DNA from: Pseudomonadota bacterium
Lineage (GTDB): Bacteria > Pseudomonadota > Alphaproteobacteria > Micavibrionales > Micavibrionaceae
Reading direction: 5' to 3'
Assembly: GCA_016198545.1 (NCBI GenBank)
Contig: JACQIJ010000163.1
Coordinates: forward strand, 1-8,875
Length of the DNA: 8,875 nt
Position 1 is the first letter of the stretch, and each line of letters starts with the position of its first letter. A model generated the notes under the pieces. The model was not told where the DNA came from. It saw nothing but the letters and a program-made list of their open reading frames with translations, and did not search any database. Positions 4,735-8,875 of this stretch are shown here, in pieces. Both the position numbers and the translations under genes were made by a program.

Positions 4735-6240
4735 ATGATTTCGGTCATGGTCACAGAAACAGCGATTCGCGATTCGCAGGCCGCTGCCGGGGGGAAAGAA
4801 CCTTCCTATCGGCTGATGCCTCACAATCTGGAAGCGGAGCAGGGGCTGCTGGGCGCGCTTTTGGTCGACAACCGTTCGCTTGAAAAGGTTGGCGATTTCC
4901 TGAAAGATGTCCATTTTTATGCGCCTGCGCACCAGCGCATATATGCGGCGGTTCTAAAACTCATTGACCGCGGACAGACAGCCAGCCCGGTGACTTTGAA
5001 AGGGTATTTCGAGAAAGATGAGGACCTGGCTCATATCGGCGGGGCGGAGTATCTGTCTGATCTCGCCGCGAGTGTGGTCAATATCGTCAATGTCAAGGAT
5101 TATGCGAAAACCATCTACGATCTTTACCTGCGGCGTGAACTGATAGCGCTGGGCGAGGATATCGTTACGGAGTCGTTTGAACACACGGTAGACCGTGATG
5201 CGGTAAGCACGATCGAGACGGCGGAAAACCGCCTGTTTAATCTGGCCGAGATAGGCGATATCCGCGGCGGTTTTCAGACGCTGCGCAATTCCGTTCTGAC
5301 AGCGATACAGATTGCTGAAAAAGCGTACAAGACGCAAGGCCGTGTTACGGGCGTGACCACCGGCCTTCGCGATCTTGATCAAAAGCTCGGCGGCATGCAC
5401 TCGTCGGATTTGCTTGTTCTTGCGGGCCGCCCGTCCATGGGTAAAACGGCCCTTGCCACCAATATCGCTTTCAATGCCGCCAACCGCTATGCGGAGACCG
5501 GCGGCAAGGAGGGAGCGATTGTAGGATTCTTCTCTCTGGAGATGAGCGCCGATCAACTGGCAACGCGGATTCTTTCCGATCAGTCAGGTATATCCGGGGA
5601 TGCTATCCGCAAGGGGCAAATACGCGAAGAAGATTTTCAGCGCTTTGTCGCCGCCAGCCAGAAGCTGGCGCAGGTCCCTCTTTACATCGACGATACGCCG
5701 GCTCTGTCGATTTCCGCCGTGCGCACGCGCGCGCGCCGCCTGAAAAGGCAGCATGGGCTGGGCATGCTCGTTATCGATTATTTGCAGCTTTTGCATGGTA
5801 CGGGCGCAAAGCAGGGCCTGGATAACCGCGTGATCGAAGTTTCAGAGATTACCCGTGGCCTGAAAGCCATCGCCAAGGAACTCCAGATTCCCGTTTTGGC
5901 GCTTTCGCAGCTTTCGCGCGCCGTAGAACAGCGCGACGACAAGAGACCAATGCTGTCCGATCTGCGGGAATCAGGATCCATCGAGCAGGATTCGGATGTT
6001 GTCATGTTCGTTTACCGGGAGCAGTATTATCTGGAGCGGTCCGAGCCTACGCAAAAGATAGAGGAAGGAAATGACCGGTTTTTAGAGCGTCATGAAAACT
6101 GGAAAAGCCGCTGCAGCGACGTGCATAATACGGCCGAGGTCATCGTTGCCAAGCAGCGTCACGGGCCTATCGGTATCGAACGCCTGTTCTTCGATTCAAA
6201 CCTGACGCGGTTTTCGGATCTGGACCGCCTGTCTCATTAA
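4735..6240 (+). CDS. dnaB: Replicative DNA helicase DnaB
   Basis: Hexameric 5'-3' helicase that unwinds DNA at the replication fork and recruits primase. The N-terminal domain starts at RLMPHNLEAEQGLLGALL, near residue 26. The RecA-like C-terminal domain has Walker A GRPSMGKT (231-238), FFSLEMSADQLATRIL with the catalytic-type Glu, Walker B VIDYLQLL with Asp348, DLRESGSIEQDSDVVMFVYR, and KQRHGPIG (473-480) with the Lys/Arg finger residues. A charged insertion at about 431-470 precedes it, as in alphaproteobacterial homologues. No intein is present. The start is uncertain: ATG 4726, 4735 and 4747 and TTG 4699 are in frame. ATG 4735 is chosen only for a weak GAG four bases upstream. Conserved sequence starts well after all of them. 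The length (501 aa) is normal. Confidence 0.96.
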   Translation: MISVMVTETAIRDSQAAAGGKEPSYRLMPHNLEAEQGLLGALLVDNRSLEKVGDFLKDVHFYAPAHQRIYAAVLKLIDRGQTASPVTLKGYFEKDEDLAHIGGAEYLSDLAASVVNIVNVKDYAKTIYDLYLRRELIALGEDIVTESFEHTVDRDAVSTIETAENRLFNLAEIGDIRGGFQTLRNSVLTAIQIAEKAYKTQGRVTGVTTGLRDLDQKLGGMHSSDLLVLAGRPSMGKTALATNIAFNAANRYAETGGKEGAIVGFFSLEMSADQLATRILSDQSGISGDAIRKGQIREEDFQRFVAASQKLAQVPLYIDDTPALSISAVRTRARRLKRQHGLGMLVIDYLQLLHGTGAKQGLDNRVIEVSEITRGLKAIAKELQIPVLALSQLSRAVEQRDDKRPMLSDLRESGSIEQDSDVVMFVYREQYYLERSEPTQKIEEGNDRFLERHENWKSRCSDVHNTAEVIVAKQRHGPIGIERLFFDSNLTRFSDLDRLSH

Positions 6241-6246
6241 CAGCAT

Positions 6247-6795
6247 CTATTTATCCAAAGCATCATGGAGCTTGTGGCGCGCGGCATGGATGGCTTTCAG
6301 AAGCCGGTAGGGTTTGCGTATCGCAGGAAGGTAAAAGTCTTTCACAAACCGTGAGTCAAAATGAAACTCGCCGTACCCGAGAAATCGGCCAAGCAGTCCG
6401 TGGTGAACGCGCTCCGCTTTTATTTCGGTCAGATCCAGCTCATCGACTTCGACAAAGATAAGACCTGTTTTATAGATAAGCCGCTGGTCAGTCAGTGCGA
6501 CTTCCGTTGCAATGACTTTCAGCGCATGGATGATGAAAATCATCAGGCCGCTTCCGGCCAGCATCCAGAAGATCCAGCGATAAGGGGATCCGAACGCGAT
6601 GCCAAGAATATTGAAAGGCGATTGCGGCGCATATTGCCCAAAGTAAATCCAGAGCGTTTCATCCAGCCACAATCCGGCGCCCGATAGTACGGCAAACCAT
6701 AAAATCCCGGTAACGATATAAATCCAGTGCAGGCGCGCCAGAATCAGTACCTTCTCGTCGCCGCCTATGACGTTTTTTATGAATTTCGTGGTCAC
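6247..6795 (-). CDS. Two-TM membrane protein with bacterial PH domain (YdbS-like)
   Basis: A 182-residue inner-membrane protein. A short N-terminus (TTKFIKNVIGGDEKVLILARLHW) leads into TM1 at about 23-45. A loop with aromatic residues follows, then TM2 at about 73-95, and a cytosolic domain beginning TEVALTDQRLIYKTGLI (97-113). It continues with ELDLTEIKAERVHHGLLGRFLGYG and ends near residue 172. This arrangement and the TDQRLIYKTG pattern match bacterial PH domain proteins (bPH_2 type), whose functions are mostly unknown. The start chosen is GTG 6795, because homologues begin shortly before such an ILARLHW segment. TTG 6831 would add 12 residues and overlap the upstream gene. Neither has a clear ribosome binding site. 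It lies 19 bases after the FlgC-like gene, so co-transcription is likely, and it converges on dnaB with six bases between stops. Confidence 0.82.
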   Translation of the reverse strand: MTTKFIKNVIGGDEKVLILARLHWIYIVTGILWFAVLSGAGLWLDETLWIYFGQYAPQSPFNILGIAFGSPYRWIFWMLAGSGLMIFIIHALKVIATEVALTDQRLIYKTGLIFVEVDELDLTEIKAERVHHGLLGRFLGYGEFHFDSRFVKDFYLPAIRKPYRLLKAIHAARHKLHDALDK

Positions 6796-6814
6796 GGAAA
6801 TGATAGTAGGAAGC

Positions 6815-7228
6815 CTAGACTCTCTTGTCAAAGACGTTCAGGAGTTCTTCCTGCATTTCATTGGCCGTTTTGATAACGCTTGTGCTGGCCTTGTAAGCAT
6901 GTTTTGCGATGCTGAGATTGACCGCCTCTTCGGCCAGGTCGACATTTGGAACGCCGATAATGCCGTCCTCGTTCGCAAAGGGCGAGTTGGGGCTATACGC
7001 GGCTGTAAAGGCGGGATCTTTGGGAAAAAACTCAGCCCTGACGCCCAGACCGTTTCCGTTTGAATCGGCCAGTGCCGTCTGTTTGGTGGTCAGGGGCGTA
7101 TAGGGCGCTTTGTCCGGGTCGTCGAGCGATCCTACAGTCGTAAGATTGGCCACGTTCGATGCGGTCGCTTCCACCTTTTTTGCGGCGGATGCCAGTCCTG
7201 ATAAAGCTGTCTGTATGGCGTTTATCAT
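6815..7228 (-). CDS. FlgC-like flagellar basal-body rod protein
   Basis: A 137-residue protein with the organisation of proximal rod protein FlgC. The N-terminal rod helix MINAIQTALSGLASAAKKVEA contains the ASNVAN motif (23-28). A middle part aligns by eye with FlgC (APYTPLTTKQ, then AAYSPNSPFANEDG), PNVD follows at 94-97, and then the C-terminal helix LAEEAVNLSIAKHAYKASTS to the end. The length matches FlgC (about 134). The flanking genes are not flagellar, and the N-terminus lacks the usual FlgC lead-in, so it may be a stand-alone paralogue rather than the main flgC. No symbol is given for that reason. ATG 7228 starts on the rod helix. The ribosome binding site is weak. It is divergent from the secreted-protein gene, with 76 bases between. 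Confidence 0.82.
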   Translation of the reverse strand: MINAIQTALSGLASAAKKVEATASNVANLTTVGSLDDPDKAPYTPLTTKQTALADSNGNGLGVRAEFFPKDPAFTAAYSPNSPFANEDGIIGVPNVDLAEEAVNLSIAKHAYKASTSVIKTANEMQEELLNVFDKRV

Positions 7229-7304
7229 ATTTTTACGATACCATGATTTTATTAAGATAGGTTGAAAATACTTTAGAATTCATGCTGGTTGCGGGGGATA
7301 GGGA

Positions 7305-7778
7305 ATGAGGCAAGTATTTGTTCTTTCATTGTTTTTTATAGTTTTAACCGCTGCGGGCGCGGCGCGGGCCGAACCCAAGCCCTGGATATGGAGCTGGTGG
7401 CCGAGTCACTGGAAAGACCTCGATTTCCGTCCCTACATTGAGGAGGGGCAGCATCAGCACAACAGCCAGTGGGATAAAAGCCTGTGGGAGCCCGCGCACT
7501 GGATAGAGCAAAAACCCGGGGACCGCCTGCAAATCATGCGCGATTTCTACAAATCGGATATTTTGCGCGGCCAGTATGAAGATAACGATGTTCCGGTTCT
7601 GGAAGTCGGCCCGGCTTTTTATATGCTGGGCGGCGAGGACAGACGCCGCGTCGTTCGTACGGTCGATGAAATCTATGAAATCACGCCGATGCATGAAAAC
7701 GCCATGTTTATGCTTTATGACTGGCGCACTAAAAAACCGATCGGCGCTTATACGCGTTATGGTTTGCAATTGCAGTAG
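7305..7778 (+). CDS. Secreted or periplasmic Trp-rich hypothetical protein
   Basis: I do not recognise the family. The 157-residue product begins with a clear Sec signal peptide (MRQVFVLSLFFIVLTAAGAARA), with likely cleavage after Ala22 before EPKPW. The mature N-terminus is very rich in Trp (WIWSWWPSHW at 27-36, then W57, W61, W66). The second half has LEVGPAFYMLGGEDRRRVVR and DEIYEI, and ends AYTRYGLQLQ. No cysteine is present, so it is not a lipoprotein or disulfide protein. ATG 7305 has a G-rich stretch (7293-7297) about seven bases upstream. It stands alone on this strand and converges on the next gene with a 14-base gap. A role in the envelope is inferred only from the signal peptide. 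Confidence 0.8.
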   Translation: MRQVFVLSLFFIVLTAAGAARAEPKPWIWSWWPSHWKDLDFRPYIEEGQHQHNSQWDKSLWEPAHWIEQKPGDRLQIMRDFYKSDILRGQYEDNDVPVLEVGPAFYMLGGEDRRRVVRTVDEIYEITPMHENAMFMLYDWRTKKPIGAYTRYGLQLQ

Positions 7779-7792
7779 ATGCGTGCGCCGGT

Positions 7793-8209
7793 TTACGGGT
7801 GAGGCATATTTTTTGTCTCGTTCATATCCGTTCTTCCCGCATTGAGGGGATCGTCAAAGGCATCGGCGACAAGATCAAAAAGCGGCGTTTTCCGGGGAAC
7901 CAGATGACAGGCCACGTGTCGTACAAATTCGACCGTCGTCTCCGGCCAATGCGCATCCCCCAATATGTTCTGCCGGGTCTTCAGAAAATGACTCAATGAA
8001 GCGTCGTCCCAGACAAAAAGCGCGCCCGATGATACCCATGATTCATCGGCATTTACAATCATGGTTCTGAAACCCCAATCTTTTTCAAGTACGTCCTGCA
8101 TGAAGGCAGGGCAGTAACCGCATACATCCTGTATGGTGCATAACGGAAGATAGGCGATGGGCTTCTTGACGCCGACGCGGAACAGGTCTGACAATATTCC
8201 TGCTTTCAT
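7793..8209 (-). CDS. Hypothetical cytosolic protein with clustered cysteines
   Basis: I do not recognise this 138-residue protein. It has no signal peptide or membrane segment. Cysteines at 24, 30 and 33 (CTIQDVCGYC) plus Cys101-His102 (ACHL) could bind a metal or be redox-active, but this is inferred from spacing alone. Other visible stretches are ESWVSSGALFVWDDASLSHF and PLFDLVADAF near 109-118, and a polar tail. ATG 8209 has only a weak AAGA-type ribosome binding site. It starts 47 bases after the lipoprotein stop on the same strand, so the two are probably one transcript. I see no good terminator in the 14 bases between it and the convergent gene. Confidence 0.65.
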   Translation of the reverse strand: MKAGILSDLFRVGVKKPIAYLPLCTIQDVCGYCPAFMQDVLEKDWGFRTMIVNADESWVSSGALFVWDDASLSHFLKTRQNILGDAHWPETTVEFVRHVACHLVPRKTPLFDLVADAFDDPLNAGRTDMNETKNMPHP

Positions 8210-8256
8210 GCGTTCTTATTGCATAAGGCGGGTGCGCATGGCAAATTTTGAGGCCT

Positions 8257-8682
8257 CTACTCGTACAGGGCTTTCCGGATTGCTTCCGTCAGCTTTATAA
8301 AATCTTGCGCGTCGCCCAGTATTGCGCCTCCCGCACGGCCGATGACTGTTCCCTCGGCATCCAGACGTTCGATGGATGCCGTATAGCCGCCCCCCATAAA
8401 TCCAAAGCTTTCTTGGAAGTCGCATTCGTATTTATGTTCCTGCTCCAGCCAGTCGCCCTTGACAAAAGCCGTCAGCGTTACGTGACGGAAGTCGGGACCT
8501 ATCGGGGATGGCGTAAATTCTTTTTTCACGATACGATCAACCTCCTGCCCCTCTGGCAGGAAAAGGTTGACGCCGGCCTCGCAGGCCCTTGCCAGTTTTT
8601 CATCCGCTTGTTCACGTGACACGCAACCCGACAAAAGCAATGTGCAGGACAAGAGAACCGTAAATAACAAATATTTATTCAT
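8257..8682 (-). CDS. Hypothetical outer-membrane lipoprotein
   Basis: A 141-residue lipoprotein precursor. The signal MNKYLLFTVLLSCTLLLSGC ends in the lipobox LSGC with the lipidated Cys20. Val at +2 (no Asp) suggests outer-membrane sorting by Lol. The mature part has two cysteines (34 and 87) that could form a disulfide. It has charged strands such as RHVTLTAFVKGDWLEQEHKY, then a Gly-rich MGGGYTASIERLDAEG segment and a C-terminal helix (DAQDFIKLTEAIRKALYE). I do not recognise the family. ATG 8682 is chosen because GGGAG (8695-8691) lies eight bases upstream. The TTG at 8697 would overlap that site. It is the first gene of a probable two-gene leftward transcript. Confidence 0.83.
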   Translation of the reverse strand: MNKYLLFTVLLSCTLLLSGCVSREQADEKLARACEAGVNLFLPEGQEVDRIVKKEFTPSPIGPDFRHVTLTAFVKGDWLEQEHKYECDFQESFGFMGGGYTASIERLDAEGTVIGRAGGAILGDAQDFIKLTEAIRKALYE

Positions 8683-8709
8683 GATCAAATCTCCCAAAAT
8701 GTTCGTTTG

Positions 8710-8715
8710 ATTTTA
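8710..8715 (-). promoter_or_regulatory. Candidate -10 element of the lipoprotein gene
   Basis: The reverse strand reads TAAAAT, one mismatch from consensus, about 15 bases before the ribosome binding site. The predicted start near 8703 gives a short leader. No good -35 is present: TTTATC at 16 bases is weak. The element lies just downstream of the 8741-8777 hairpin, as expected for a new transcription unit. Confidence 0.3.
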
Positions 8716-8740
8716 CACCCATCGATGAAGGGATAAAAGC

Positions 8741-8777
8741 AAAAGCCCGCTTCCATGAAAAAGGAAGCGGGCCTTTT
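8741..8777 (-). terminator. Intrinsic terminator, probably for a leftward gene off the right edge
   Basis: GCCCGCTTCC (8745-8754) and GGAAGCGGGC (8763-8772) form a perfect ten-pair stem with an eight-base loop. Read leftward it is followed by TTTTGCTTTT. Read rightward it is followed by C and TTTT, so it could act in both directions. No rightward gene ends nearby, so leftward use is more likely. Confidence 0.75.
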
Positions 8778-8875
8778 CGGTATTGCTCAACCAAGCTGGC
8801 CATTTTTTGCTGCCGGTTCTTCCAGCCTTGCTTTATGACCTTTTTACACCCCTATATCGCCTGGCAGTGTTGTGA
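8778..8875. other. Right edge, no assignable gene
   Basis: Each reverse-strand frame has a stop in this 98-base stretch. One stops at 8846-8844 after residues TTLPGDIGV, which could be the end of an incoming leftward gene. A rightward ATG at 8835 stays open to the edge (MTFLHPYIAWQCC) but has no ribosome binding site. Too little sequence is present to choose. Confidence 0.3.

Noticed and set aside
4954..5556. A 200-codon leftward ORF inside dnaB
   Set aside because: It is antisense to conserved DnaB sequence, with no ribosome binding site and no family resemblance.
4735..6240. Possible intein in DnaB
   Set aside because: DnaB genes often carry inteins, so I looked. The Walker A region and the DYLQLL and KQRHGPIG motifs are continuous and the length is normal.
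7252..7267. CtrA-like site TTAA near the FlgC-like gene
   Set aside because: The second half-site is TGAA or TTGA at the wrong spacing, so it does not match TTAA-N7-TTAAC.
7344..7769. A 141-codon leftward ORF opposite the Trp-rich gene
   Set aside because: The rightward frame has a clear signal peptide and a ribosome binding site. The leftward frame has neither.
7785..7815. Terminator between the convergent genes at 7778 and 7793
   Set aside because: There is a T run at 7809-7814, but only a three-pair stem can be drawn before it.

Overview
The window reads as ordinary chromosome of a moderately GC-rich Gram-negative bacterium, most likely an alphaproteobacterium. The evidence is the ribosomal-protein/replication cluster rpsF-rpsR-rplI followed by dnaB, the alphaproteobacterial style of DnaB C-terminus (a charged insertion before the KQRHGPIG motif), a FlgC-like rod protein, and a lipoprotein with a Lol-type sorting signal. 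I see no phage, transposon, CRISPR, tRNA or rRNA sequence.

Left part (1-2997). ileS runs leftward and leaves the window, so about 811 N-terminal residues are present and the tRNA-binding C-terminus is missing. A 310-base gap separates it from a small rightward gene of unknown function (2746-2997). The gap holds two back-to-back candidate promoters, each marked by a perfect inverted repeat.

Central part (3039-6240). A sigma70-like promoter and a structured leader precede rpsF (S6), rpsR (S18) and rplI (L9), an operon with overlapping or closely spaced genes that ends at a strong intrinsic terminator (4620-4647). The replicative helicase gene dnaB follows, with a perfect DnaA-box match upstream. 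S18 has an N-terminal basic extension and L9 a long charged C-terminal tail.

Right part (6247-8875). These are small accessory genes. A leftward pair encodes a FlgC-like rod protein and a two-TM membrane protein with a bacterial PH domain, and it converges on dnaB with a gap of 6 bases. A divergent rightward gene encodes a Trp-rich secreted protein. It faces a second leftward pair, a lipoprotein and a cytosolic protein with clustered cysteines. A hairpin terminator near 8741-8777 probably closes a leftward gene just outside the window.

The core genes serve translation (IleRS, S6, S18, L9) and replication (DnaB). The right-hand genes look envelope-related but cannot be tied to one pathway. 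I found no convincing new multi-gene system. The best leads are the two dyads between ileS and the small gene, the rpsF leader structure, the DnaA box before dnaB, and the extensions of S18 and L9.
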